Assembly (NCBI RefSeq): GCF_020907985.1
Contig: NZ_JAJJPA010000019.1
Span: forward strand, 1-64,000
Reading direction: 5' to 3'
Source: Kitasatospora humi
GTDB taxonomy: Bacteria; Actinomycetota; Actinomycetes; Streptomycetales; Streptomycetaceae
Length of the DNA: 64,000 nt
The position numbers were made by a program, and so were the translations under genes. Every line of letters begins with the position of its first letter. The first letter of the stretch is position 1. The notes below the pieces were generated by a model. That model had not been told where the DNA came from and searched no databases. It worked only from the letters and a program-made list of their open reading frames with translations. Below, piece by piece: positions 14,350 through 22,806 of the stretch.

Positions 14350-14388
14350 CGCGCGGCCTCCGGGGGAAACGGCACCGGGGGCCGCGCG
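14350..14388 (+). terminator. Hairpin after the HTH gene, abutting the rimO promoter
   Basis: Nine-bp arms CGCGCGGCC (14350-14358) and GGCCGCGCG (14380-14388) with a 21-nt loop. It starts 17 nt after the HTH stop and ends 1 nt before the rimO -10 hexamer. Confidence 0.6.
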
Positions 14389-14389
14389 T

Positions 14390-14395
14390 TAATCT
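14390..14395 (+). promoter_or_regulatory. -10 element TAATCT for leaderless rimO
   Basis: TAATCT ends 7 nt before the rimO ATG at 14403, with no Shine-Dalgarno. The predicted transcription start is the A of the start codon. Confidence 0.6.
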
Positions 14396-14402
14396 TGGCC
14401 CT

Positions 14403-15875
14403 ATGCCTGAACGCCGTACTGTCGCACTGGTCACGCTCGGATGCGCCCGCAACGAGGTCGACTCCGAGGAACTCGCCGGGCGACTGGAGGCCGATGGCTG
14501 GCTGCTGGTCGACGACGCGAGTGATGCCGATGTCGCCGTGGTCAACACCTGTGGTTTCGTCGAGGCCGCCAAGAAGGACTCGGTCGACGCCCTCCTGGAG
14601 GCCAACGACCTCAAGGGGCACGGCCGCACCCAGGCCGTGGTCGCGGTCGGCTGCATGGCCGAGCGCTACGGCAAGGAGCTGGCCGACGCCCTGCCCGAGG
14701 CCGACGGCGTGCTCGGCTTCGACGACTACGCCGACATCAGCGACCGCCTGCAGACCATCCTGTCCGGCGGGCACCACGCGCCGCACCTGCCGCGTGACCG
14801 CCGCAAGCTGCTCCCGCTGACCCCGGTCGAGCGCCAGGCCGCCGCGACCGAGATCGCGCTGCCCGGGCACGGCGGTGCCCAGCCGTCGATCGCGGACCTG
14901 CCCGAGGGCGTGGCTCCGGCCTCCGGCCCGCGCACCCTGCGCAAGCGACTGGACGACTCCCCGGTGGCCTCGATCAAGCTCGCCTCCGGCTGCGACCGGC
15001 GCTGCTCGTTCTGCGCGATCCCGGCCTTCCGCGGCTCGTTCATCTCCCGACGCCCCTCCGACGTGCTGAACGAGGCGGTCTGGCTGGCCGAGCAGGGCGT
15101 CCGCGAGGTGGTCCTGGTCAGTGAGAACAACACCTCCTACGGCAAGGACCTGGGCGACATCCGGCTCCTGGAGACGCTGCTGAGCGAGATCGCGGCGGTG
15201 CCCGGCATCGAGCGGGTCCGGGTCAGCTACCTGCAGCCCGCCGAGATGCGCCCCGGCCTGGTCGACGTGATGACCGGCACCGCCGGCGTGGTGCCCTACT
15301 TCGACCTGTCCTTCCAGCACTCGGCCCCGGCGGTGCTGCGCCGGATGCGCCGCTTCGGCAACACCGACCAGTTCCTGCAGCTGCTGAGCACCATCCGGGA
15401 CAAGGCCCCGCAGGCGGGCGCCCGGTCCAACTTCATCGTCGGCTTCCCCGGCGAGACGGAGGAGGACTTCGCGGAGCTGGAACGGTTCATCACCGAGGCC
15501 GGCCTGGACGCGATCGGCGTCTTCGGCTACTCCGACGAGGACGGCACCGAGGCGGCGACCTTCGACGGCAAGCTGCCCGAGGACGTGGTGGCCGACCGGC
15601 TGGCCCGGCTCACCCGACTGGCCGAGGAGCTCACCGCGCAGCGTGCCGAGCAGCGGATCGGCACCGAGGTCGAGGTGCTGGTCGAGTCCCTCGAGGACGG
15701 CGAGGTCATCGGCCGCGCCGCCCACCAGGCTCCGGAGACCGACGGCCTGACCACCCTGGTCGGCGCCGAGCAGGCCGTCGTGGGCCGGTTCTACCGCGCC
15801 CGGGTGATCGCGTCCGAGGGAGTGGACCTGGTGGCCGAGGTGATCGAGGCCGCGTCTCCGGCGGCTGCGGCATGA
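14403..15875 (+). CDS. rimO: Ribosomal protein S12 methylthiotransferase RimO
   Basis: A radical-SAM enzyme of 490 residues that adds a methylthio group to the conserved Asp of ribosomal protein S12. The N-terminal UPF0004 domain (LGCARNEVDSE, VNTCGF and the VGCMAERYG Cys) supplies three cysteines for the auxiliary 4Fe-4S cluster. The radical-SAM domain has CDRRCSFC (CxxxCxxC) near residue 200, and a C-terminal TRAM domain follows. It has the RimO-type insertion of about 45 residues before the radical-SAM motif. It overlaps pgsA by 4 nt (ATGA). MiaB in this window (32893) is its paralogue. Confidence 0.96.
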   Translation: MPERRTVALVTLGCARNEVDSEELAGRLEADGWLLVDDASDADVAVVNTCGFVEAAKKDSVDALLEANDLKGHGRTQAVVAVGCMAERYGKELADALPEADGVLGFDDYADISDRLQTILSGGHHAPHLPRDRRKLLPLTPVERQAAATEIALPGHGGAQPSIADLPEGVAPASGPRTLRKRLDDSPVASIKLASGCDRRCSFCAIPAFRGSFISRRPSDVLNEAVWLAEQGVREVVLVSENNTSYGKDLGDIRLLETLLSEIAAVPGIERVRVSYLQPAEMRPGLVDVMTGTAGVVPYFDLSFQHSAPAVLRRMRRFGNTDQFLQLLSTIRDKAPQAGARSNFIVGFPGETEEDFAELERFITEAGLDAIGVFGYSDEDGTEAATFDGKLPEDVVADRLARLTRLAEELTAQRAEQRIGTEVEVLVESLEDGEVIGRAAHQAPETDGLTTLVGAEQAVVGRFYRARVIASEGVDLVAEVIEAASPAAAA

Positions 15876-16516
15876 CCGGCGGGCCGGGCAGCCCGGCAGC
15901 GGCCCGCCCGGCCCAGCCCGGGGCCGCCAAGCCGGCGGTGCCCTCGCTGTGGAACCTCGCCAACCAGCTGACCATGCTGCGTCTCGCGCTGGTGCCGGTC
16001 TTCGTGGTGCTGCTGCTCGCCGACGGCGGGCACAATCCCAAGTGGCGGGCGGTGGCCTGGGCGGCGTTCGCGATCGCCATGATCACCGACCTGTTCGACG
16101 GGGAGATCGCCCGCCGGCACGGCCTGGTCACCGACTTCGGCAAGATCGCCGACCCGATCGCCGACAAGGCGATCATGGGCGCCGCGCTGATCGGGCTCTC
16201 GGTGCTGGGCGACCTGCCCTGGTGGATCACCGCGGTGATCCTCGCCCGTGAGCTGGGCATCACCCTGATGCGCTTCTGGGTGATCCGGTACAGCGTCATC
16301 CCGGCCAGCCGGGGTGGCAAGCTGAAGACGCTGACCCAGGGCGTCGCGGTCGGCATGTACGTGCTGCCGCTGACCGGCTGGCTGGCCACCGGCCGGGCGG
16401 TGCTGATCGGACTGGCCGTGGTGCTCACCGTGGCCAGCGGAGCCGACTACGTGCGCCAGGCGGTGCGACTGCGCCGCGAGGGTCTGGCCCGGGCCGAGGA
16501 GGCGAAGGCGAAGTGA
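15872..16516 (+). CDS. pgsA: CDP-diacylglycerol-glycerol-3-phosphate 3-phosphatidyltransferase
   Basis: A 214-residue membrane enzyme that makes phosphatidylglycerophosphate, the first committed step to phosphatidylglycerol and cardiolipin. The CDP-alcohol phosphotransferase signature is complete: DGEIARRHG, then G-KIAD-PIAD with all acidic residues (about residues 72-94). Several hydrophobic helices follow. It is translationally coupled to rimO upstream and to cinA downstream through ATGA/GTGA overlaps, so the three genes form one operon. The N-terminus is Ala/Pro-rich. Confidence 0.93.
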   Translation: MTGGPGSPAAARPAQPGAAKPAVPSLWNLANQLTMLRLALVPVFVVLLLADGGHNPKWRAVAWAAFAIAMITDLFDGEIARRHGLVTDFGKIADPIADKAIMGAALIGLSVLGDLPWWITAVILARELGITLMRFWVIRYSVIPASRGGKLKTLTQGVAVGMYVLPLTGWLATGRAVLIGLAVVLTVASGADYVRQAVRLRREGLARAEEAKAK

Positions 16517-17025
16517 CCGAGTACCTGCCGCTGGCTCAGCAAGTCCACCACGAACTGCTCGGGCTCCGCGCGACCCTGGCGGTGGCCGAGTCGCTCACCG
16601 GTGGCCTGCTGGCGGCCCAGCTGGTGGACGTGCCCGGCGCCTCCGCGACCTTCCGGGGATCGGTCACCGCCTACGCCACCGAGCTGAAGGCCGAGCTGCT
16701 GGGCGTGGACGAGGGGCTGCTCGCGGTGCACGGTCCGGTGCATCCGGTGGTGGCCCGGCAGATGGCCGAAGGAGTGCGCCGGCTGCTCGGTGCCACCTAC
16801 GGCCTCGCGACCACCGGAGTGGCGGGGCCGGAACCGCAGCACGGTCAGCCAGTCGGCACAGTCCACCTGGGTTTCGCCGGTCCTGGTGGAACTCTGGTGA
16901 GATCGCCCCGGCTGTCGGGAGACCGTGCCACAATCCGACGAAAGGCCGTGACCGGCGCTCTGGAGCTCTTTCTGGCGCGGGCGGTGGCCGTCGGGAACGC
17001 CAATGGCGCCACCAGCGTCAGTTGA
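16513..17025 (+). CDS. cinA: CinA C-terminal domain / PncC-type NMN amidohydrolase
   Basis: 170 residues, corresponding only to the C-terminal CinA (PncC) domain; the molybdopterin-binding-like N-terminal half of full CinA is absent, as is usual in actinomycetes. The active-site region AESLTGGLLAAQL and the FRGSVTAYATELK segment are present, as is the ATTGVAGPEPQ loop. The family deamidates nicotinamide mononucleotide in NAD salvage. The GTG start overlaps the pgsA stop. Its position between pgsA and clgR is conserved in actinobacteria. Confidence 0.88.
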   Translation: MTEYLPLAQQVHHELLGLRATLAVAESLTGGLLAAQLVDVPGASATFRGSVTAYATELKAELLGVDEGLLAVHGPVHPVVARQMAEGVRRLLGATYGLATTGVAGPEPQHGQPVGTVHLGFAGPGGTLVRSPRLSGDRATIRRKAVTGALELFLARAVAVGNANGATSVS

Positions 17026-17220
17026 ACAACGGCTGAACAGGCCGAATCCGGGAAACCTCTCGGTACCAAGGGCGTGTGTGCGCCCGGGGCGGGAACAACA
17101 GGGGAGGGGAGAGGCTTGCAGCCCAGAGTGAACACGACCACGGTCCCCGCACGGGAAGCGGGCAAGGCGGTACGGTGGGGACGTGACATCTCGATCCGCA
17201 GTCCGAGGAGGGAGCAACCG

Positions 17221-17589
17221 ATGATCCTGCTCCGTCGCCTCTTGGGTGACGTGCTGCGTCGGCAGCGCCAGCGCCAGGGCCGCACACTTCGCGAGGTGTC
17301 GGCCGCCGCACGAGTTTCGCTCGGATACCTCTCCGAGGTCGAGCGCGGGCAGAAGGAGGCCTCCTCCGAGCTGCTCTCCGCGATCTGTGACGCACTCGAC
17401 GTCCGGATGTCCGAGGTCATGCGCGAGGTGAGCGACGAGCTGTCGCTGGCCGAGCTTGCCGCGATGGCCGCCCTCTCCGAGGACGACCTGCTCCGTCCGG
17501 TGCTGGAGCCCGTACAGCTTCCCGCTCCGGGGGAACGGATGAGCACGATCACTCCGAAGGCCGCGGCCGTGGATGTCGTTGCTGCCTGA
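17221..17589 (+). CDS. clgR: ClgR-type XRE transcriptional activator of clp/lon protease genes
   Basis: A 122-residue DNA-binding protein with an N-terminal Cro/C1-type HTH (LGDVLRRQRQRQGRTLREVS, SLGYLSEVERGQKEAS). It matches ClgR, which activates clpP1P2, clpC1 and lon and is itself destroyed by ClpP. The C-terminus ends VVAA; in S. lividans ClgR the two terminal alanines are required for degradation, so the feedback tag is retained. The start is ATG 17221 with GAGGAGGGAG 7 nt upstream; longer in-frame readings (GTG/ATG from 17074) have no support. A candidate -10, TACGGT, lies at 17171-17176. Confidence 0.9.
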   Translation: MILLRRLLGDVLRRQRQRQGRTLREVSAAARVSLGYLSEVERGQKEASSELLSAICDALDVRMSEVMREVSDELSLAELAAMAALSEDDLLRPVLEPVQLPAPGERMSTITPKAAAVDVVAA

Positions 17590-17649
17590 CTCGCGCTGCT
17601 GACCTGAACGCTTGATGAGCATCAGGGGGGCCGGGAGAAGGAGCCGCGC

Positions 17650-17976
17650 GTGCACCGAGGCACCGAGGGCGCGGGCCGAATAGGTCCGCGCGGCCGTCGC
17701 CGGTCGGCGCTCGCCCGCGGCCGGGCGCTTCGCGTGGTCTGGCCGTTAGGCGTGGCGCTCTGGTTACTGTTCGCCGCCTGTCTGATATCCACCGGCACGC
17801 CGCACGGCTCCGGTGCCTTCTTCGCACTGCTCACCCTCGGCGGCTGGGGCCTCGGGGTGCTGCCGGTGCACTCGGACAGCCGGGCCCGGGGGCCGGTCCG
17901 GAGGTCAACCGCGCAGTCGCAGCCCGCGCGGAGTGGCGTGGAAGCCGGCCTCCTCGAGGACGGCGCCGAGCCCTGA
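17650..17976 (+). CDS. Small hypothetical membrane protein
   Basis: I do not recognise the family. The 108 residues contain two hydrophobic stretches (VVWPLGVALWLLFAACLIS and AFFALLTLGGWGLGVLPV) after a basic N-terminus, so it could be a two-helix membrane protein. Support comes from a good ribosome binding site (AAGGAG, 7 nt before GTG 17650). Against it, the last 72 nt overlap the 3' end of lhr on the other strand and the C-terminal tail there looks like translated antisense. It may be a real gene that has lost its original stop. Confidence 0.5.
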   Translation: MHRGTEGAGRIGPRGRRRSALARGRALRVVWPLGVALWLLFAACLISTGTPHGSGAFFALLTLGGWGLGVLPVHSDSRARGPVRRSTAQSQPARSGVEAGLLEDGAEP

Positions 17977-20900
17977 GCCCAGTGCGGGCTCGCCGTTGGT
18001 CCGCTCCACCGTCAGACCGCTGAGCAGCCCCCGGCGCACCCCGTCCACCAGCGCGCCCACGGCCGCGGTCAGCACCTGCGGGGACTGCGTCCAGCAGAGC
18101 AGCGACTTGCCGCCGCGCTCCAGGTACAGCACCAGCTCACCGTCGACCAGCACCACCAACGCGCCCGCCTTGCGGCCGGGGCGGTGGGCGGTGGCCTGCT
18201 CGCCCGGCGGCTCGGGCCAGGGCAGCGCGGCACCGTAGGCATTGGCCGGGTCGGCCGCGGCCAGTAGCTGGGCGGCCGGGCGGTCGGCCGGGCCCGGACC
18301 GCGCTCGGGCCACTCGGTGGCGGCCGCCCGCTCCAGCCGCCCGTTGACCGAGCGGAGCCGGTCGGCGGCGCCGTCCATCGCGAACTGGGCGCCACCCAAT
18401 CCCTCCACCAGGTAGCCGCGACGGGCCCGGCCGCGCTCCTCGAAGGCGGAGAGCACCTGGTAGACGCCGGCGAAACCGCCCGGGATCCGCTCGGCCTGCA
18501 CCGCGCCCCGGGTCAGCACCCCGTGGCGGTCCAGCAGCACCTGCGCCTGGGCGGCGGCCCGGCCGGTCGGCTCGGCGGGGGCGGGCAGCATCGACCAGCG
18601 GCCGCCCGTGGTCGGGTCGCTCGGGAGCCGGGCCGAGACCCGGCCCAGCCCGCCGTACCGGGCGCGCGGCACCGAGCGCGGTGCGCGGTGTGCGGTCGAC
18701 CCGGGGGTGCGGCCGGAGCCGAGCAGCGCCCGGACCGGGCCCAGGGTGTCGTTGGTGACCAGGCCGGCCCAGACCAGGTCCCACAGCGCGGCGGCGATTT
18801 CCGGCTCGGGGGTGTCCGGCAGCTGGGTGCCGAGCTGTTTGAAGAGCAGTCCGTAGCCGCTGGCCAGGGCGGAGAGCAGCGCCTCGTGCAGCGGGGTGCG
18901 GGTGAACGGGAGCGGCTCGGGGCGCACCAGGTCGGCGGTCTCGGCCAGATGCAGGCTGATCCAGCCGTCCTTGCCGGGCAGCGCGCCGGCCCCGGCCCAG
19001 CCGATCTCGCCCGCCTGCATCAGCCGGTCGAGCAGGCCGGGCTGGTAGTCGGCCAGCCGGGCGGGCAGGATCAGCCGCTCCAGCGCGGACGCCGGCAGCA
19101 CCGTGCCCTGCAGCTGCTCGACCACCCGGTACAGCCCGTCCTCACCGCGCAGCTGGTGGCCGCTCAGATGCTGCCACTGCGGCAGGAAGGCGGCCAGGGC
19201 CCGCGGCGGCACCGCCTCCACCTCCTGGCGGAGCGCGGCCAGTGACCGGCGCCGCAGCCGGCGCAGCACCTCGGCGTCGCACCACTCGGGCTCGCCGGTG
19301 CCGCCGGCCTCCACCGGCCGGAACTCGCCCTGCACCAGCCGCCCGGCGGCGGTCAGCCGCTGCAGCGTGCCGACGACCACGGCGCTGCCCAGGCCGAACC
19401 GGGCGGCCGCCCGGGGGGCGGTGAACGGCCCGTTGGTCCGGGCGAACCGGGCCAGCAGGTCGCCGAGGGGATCCTTGACCGGCTCGGTGAAGGCCTCCGG
19501 GATGCCGACCGGCAGCGGCGTGCCCAGGGCGTCGCTGAGCCGCCCGGCGTCCTCGATCGCGGCCCAGCGCTGCTCGCCGGCGATCTTGACCAGGATGGCC
19601 CGGCGGGCCGCCTGCAACTCGGCCGGCCAGCCGGCTTCGGAGCCCCGCGCCAGCAGCTCCTCGGTGCTGAGCGGGCCGAGCAGCCGCAGGGCGTCGGCCA
19701 CCCCCTCGACGTCCTTGATCCGGCGCTCAGGGGTGAGCCGCTGCAGCTCGGCCTCCAACTCGGCGAGCACCGCCGGGTCGATCAGCTCGCGCAGCTCGGC
19801 CTGGCCGAGCAGTTCGGCCAGCAGCCGGGAGTCCAGCGCGAGGGCGGCGGCCCGGCGCTCGGCCAGCGGCGAATCGCCCTCGTAGAGGTACTGGGCGACG
19901 TAGCCGAAGAGCAGCGAGCGGGCGAACGGCGAGGGCTCGGGCGTGGTGACCTCGACCAGCCGCACCGCGCGGGACTCCAGGTCGCGCATCAGCTCGACCA
20001 GGCCCGGCAGGTCGAAGACGTCCTGCAGGCACTCCCGGACGGCCTCCAGCACGATCGGGAACGAGCCGAACTCGCTGGCCACCTCGAGGAGTTGGGCGGC
20101 CCGCTGGCGCTGCTGCCAGAGCGGGGTGCGCTTGCCGGGGCTGCGGCGGGGCAGCAGCAGGGCGCGGCCGGCGCACTCGCGGAACCGGGAGGCGAACAGC
20201 GCTGAGCCGCCCACCTGGTCGGTGACCAGCTGCTCGATCTCACCCGGGTCGAAGAGCACCGCGTCGGCGCCCACCGGGGCCTCGTCGACCGCCGGCCCGT
20301 CAGCGACCGGGCTGCTGAAGTCGTAGTCGGGGGCGAGCAGGTCGACGTCCGGCAGCCGCAGCACGATGCCGTCGTCACCGTGCATCACCTGCGGGTCGAG
20401 CCCGTGCCGCTCGCGCAGCCTGGCCCCCAGGGCCAGCGCCCACGGGGCGTGCACCTGGGCACCGAACGGGGAGTGGACGACGATCCGCCAGTCGCCCAGC
20501 TCGTCCCGGAACCGCTCGACCACGATGGTGCGGTCGTCCGGCAGGTGACCGGTCGCCTGGCGCTGCTCGGCCAGGTAGCCGAGCAGGTTGTCGGCCGCCC
20601 AGTCGTCCAGCCCCGCGCCCAGCAGCCGCTGCCTCGCCTCGGGCTCGGGCAGGCTGCCCAGCTCGCGGACGAACGCGCCCAGCGCCCGGCCGAGTTCGAG
20701 CGGGCGGCCCAGTGAGTCGCCCTTCCAGAACGGGAGCCGGCCCGGCACTCCCGGAGCCGGGGTGACCAGCACCTTGTCATGGGTGATCTCCTGGATCCGC
20801 CAGGAGCTGGTGCCCAGGGTGAAGACATCGCCCACCCGGGACTCGTAGACCATCTCCTCGTCCAGCTCGCCCACCCGTCGCCCGCCACCACCCTTCTGAC

Positions 20901-22596
20901 GAGGCGCTTCGCGCTGCCCCTCCTGGTGGCCGCCCTCGTAGGACTCGGAGCCGACGATGAAGACGCCGAACAGGCCGCGGTCCGGAATCGTGCCGCCGGA
21001 GGTGACGGCCAGGCGCTGGGCGCCGGGCCGGCCCGTGACCGTGCCGGCCACCCGGTCCCAGACCAGGCGGGGACGCAGCTCGGCGAAGGCGTCCGAGGGG
21101 TAGCGGCCGGCCAGCATGTCCAGCACCGAGTCGAAGGCGGACTGCGGCAGGGTGGCGAACGGCGCCGCCCGGCGGACCAGCGTAAGCAGCTCGTCCACGT
21201 CCCAGGTGTCCAACGCGGTGATCGCGACCAACTGCTGGGCCAGCACGTCCAGCGGGTTGCGCGGGATCCGCAGCGCCTCGATCCGGCCGGCCCGCATCCG
21301 CTCGGTCACCACCGCGGACTGCACCAGGTCGCCCCGGTACTTGGGGAAGACCACGCCGGTGGAGACCGCGCCCACCTGGTGCCCGGCCCGGCCGACCCGC
21401 TGCAGTCCGGAAGCCACCGAGGGCGGCGACTCCACCTGCACCACCAGGTCGACCGCGCCCATGTCGATGCCCAGCTCCAGGCTGGAGGTGGCGACCACGG
21501 CGGGCAGCCGGCCGGCTTTCAACTCCTCCTCCACCAGCGCCCGCTGCTCCTTGGAGACGGAGCCGTGATGGGCCCGGGCCAGCACCGGCGGGGCGCCCTT
21601 GGCCGCGCCCGAACCGCCCATCAGCTGGGCCGGACCGTGCCGCTCGGCCGGCGGGGCCCCGGTGGCGCGCTCATGGGCGATCTCGTTCAGCCGGTTGCAG
21701 AGCCGTTCGGCCAGCCGGCGGGAGTTGGCGAAGACGATGGTGGAGCGGTGGGCCTGGACCAGGTCGACGATCCGCTCCTCGACATGCGGCCAGATGCCGG
21801 CCGTCTGGGTCGGCTCGGTGGCGGCGGGGGCCGGCGAGAGCTCGCCCAGGTCGGCGACCGGGACCACCACCGAGAGGTCGAACTCCTTGGCCGCGGGCGG
21901 TTGGACGACGACGGCGCCGCGCTGGGGGGAGAGGAACCTCGCCACCTCGTCCACCGGCCGGACCGTGGCGGACAGGCCGATCCGCCGGGCCGGGCGCTCC
22001 AGCAACTGGTCCAGCCGCTCCAGGCTGAGCGCCAGGTGGGCGCCGCGCTTGGTGCCGGCCACCGCGTGCACCTCGTCGAGGATCACCGTGTCGACGGCGC
22101 GCAGCGCCTCCCGGGACGCCGAGGTGAGCAGCAGGAAGAGCGACTCGGGCGTGGTGATCAGGATGTCCGGCGGATGGCCCTGGAAGCGGCGGCGCTCGGC
22201 GGCCGGCGTATCACCCGAACGAGTGCCGACCTGCACCTCCGGCTCCGGCAGGCCGAGGCGGACCGCCGCCTGGCGCAGGCCGGCCAGCGGTGCCCGCAGG
22301 TTGCGCTCGACGTCCACCGCGAGGGCTTTCAGCGGGGACACGTAGAGGACCCGGAGGCGCCGGCGCGGATCGGCCGGCGGCGGGGCGCTGCTCAGCCGGT
22401 CGAGGGCGGCGAGGAAGGCCGCGAGGGTCTTGCCGGAGCCGGTGGGGGCGACCACCAGCACGTCGGACTCCCGGCGGATCGCGGCCCAGGCGCCGGCCTG
22501 GGCGGCGGTGGGCCGGTCGAAGGCGGCCTCGAACCAGGCCCGGGTGGCCGGCGCGAAGCCGGCCAGTGGGTCGGGGGAGAGCTGCTGGTCCGCCAT
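17905..22596 (-). CDS. lhr: Lhr-type ATP-dependent helicase
   Basis: A very large superfamily 2 helicase (1563 residues) of the actinobacterial Lhr type, linked to DNA repair. The N-terminal RecA pair has Walker A APTGSGKT (near residue 48), DEVH box LDEVHAV, motif III SATVRP, and motif VI QRVGRAGHQVG. It is followed by the Lhr winged helix and core, then a long C-terminal region of repeated winged-helix-like segments. The start is set at ATG 22596, with ATG 22605 three codons upstream as an alternative; extension further upstream would run antisense through the subtilase gene. It is divergent from the subtilase. Confidence 0.92.
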   Translation of the reverse strand: MADQQLSPDPLAGFAPATRAWFEAAFDRPTAAQAGAWAAIRRESDVLVVAPTGSGKTLAAFLAALDRLSSAPPPADPRRRLRVLYVSPLKALAVDVERNLRAPLAGLRQAAVRLGLPEPEVQVGTRSGDTPAAERRRFQGHPPDILITTPESLFLLLTSASREALRAVDTVILDEVHAVAGTKRGAHLALSLERLDQLLERPARRIGLSATVRPVDEVARFLSPQRGAVVVQPPAAKEFDLSVVVPVADLGELSPAPAATEPTQTAGIWPHVEERIVDLVQAHRSTIVFANSRRLAERLCNRLNEIAHERATGAPPAERHGPAQLMGGSGAAKGAPPVLARAHHGSVSKEQRALVEEELKAGRLPAVVATSSLELGIDMGAVDLVVQVESPPSVASGLQRVGRAGHQVGAVSTGVVFPKYRGDLVQSAVVTERMRAGRIEALRIPRNPLDVLAQQLVAITALDTWDVDELLTLVRRAAPFATLPQSAFDSVLDMLAGRYPSDAFAELRPRLVWDRVAGTVTGRPGAQRLAVTSGGTIPDRGLFGVFIVGSESYEGGHQEGQREAPRQKGGGGRRVGELDEEMVYESRVGDVFTLGTSSWRIQEITHDKVLVTPAPGVPGRLPFWKGDSLGRPLELGRALGAFVRELGSLPEPEARQRLLGAGLDDWAADNLLGYLAEQRQATGHLPDDRTIVVERFRDELGDWRIVVHSPFGAQVHAPWALALGARLRERHGLDPQVMHGDDGIVLRLPDVDLLAPDYDFSSPVADGPAVDEAPVGADAVLFDPGEIEQLVTDQVGGSALFASRFRECAGRALLLPRRSPGKRTPLWQQRQRAAQLLEVASEFGSFPIVLEAVRECLQDVFDLPGLVELMRDLESRAVRLVEVTTPEPSPFARSLLFGYVAQYLYEGDSPLAERRAAALALDSRLLAELLGQAELRELIDPAVLAELEAELQRLTPERRIKDVEGVADALRLLGPLSTEELLARGSEAGWPAELQAARRAILVKIAGEQRWAAIEDAGRLSDALGTPLPVGIPEAFTEPVKDPLGDLLARFARTNGPFTAPRAAARFGLGSAVVVGTLQRLTAAGRLVQGEFRPVEAGGTGEPEWCDAEVLRRLRRRSLAALRQEVEAVPPRALAAFLPQWQHLSGHQLRGEDGLYRVVEQLQGTVLPASALERLILPARLADYQPGLLDRLMQAGEIGWAGAGALPGKDGWISLHLAETADLVRPEPLPFTRTPLHEALLSALASGYGLLFKQLGTQLPDTPEPEIAAALWDLVWAGLVTNDTLGPVRALLGSGRTPGSTAHRAPRSVPRARYGGLGRVSARLPSDPTTGGRWSMLPAPAEPTGRAAAQAQVLLDRHGVLTRGAVQAERIPGGFAGVYQVLSAFEERGRARRGYLVEGLGGAQFAMDGAADRLRSVNGRLERAAATEWPERGPGPADRPAAQLLAAADPANAYGAALPWPEPPGEQATAHRPGRKAGALVVLVDGELVLYLERGGKSLLCWTQSPQVLTAAVGALVDGVRRGLLSGLTVERTNGEPALGSGLGAVLEEAGFHATPRGLRLRG

Positions 22597-22703
22597 GCCA
22601 TCCATGGTGCCGGGTGGCACTGACAGTCCGGGGAGGGCGGTCGCACGGCGTGCACCGGATGGCGGCCCAGGTAAGGACATATCGGATGAAACGCTCATAT
22701 GGT

Positions 22704-22784
22704 GAGGCCCAGGCGGCGAGGCTTCGAGGGTGATGAGGCTTCGAGGGCGGCTTCGAGGGCCGCGAGGCTGCGAGGCTTCGGTGG
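22704..22784 (+). repeat. GAGGCTTCGAGGG-type imperfect repeats
   Basis: Four or more imperfect copies of a GAGGCTTCGAGGG-like unit between the divergent lhr and subtilase starts, just before the subtilase ribosome binding site. Confidence 0.6.
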
Positions 22785-22806
22785 CTGCGACGAGCGGAGG
22801 ACAGCG

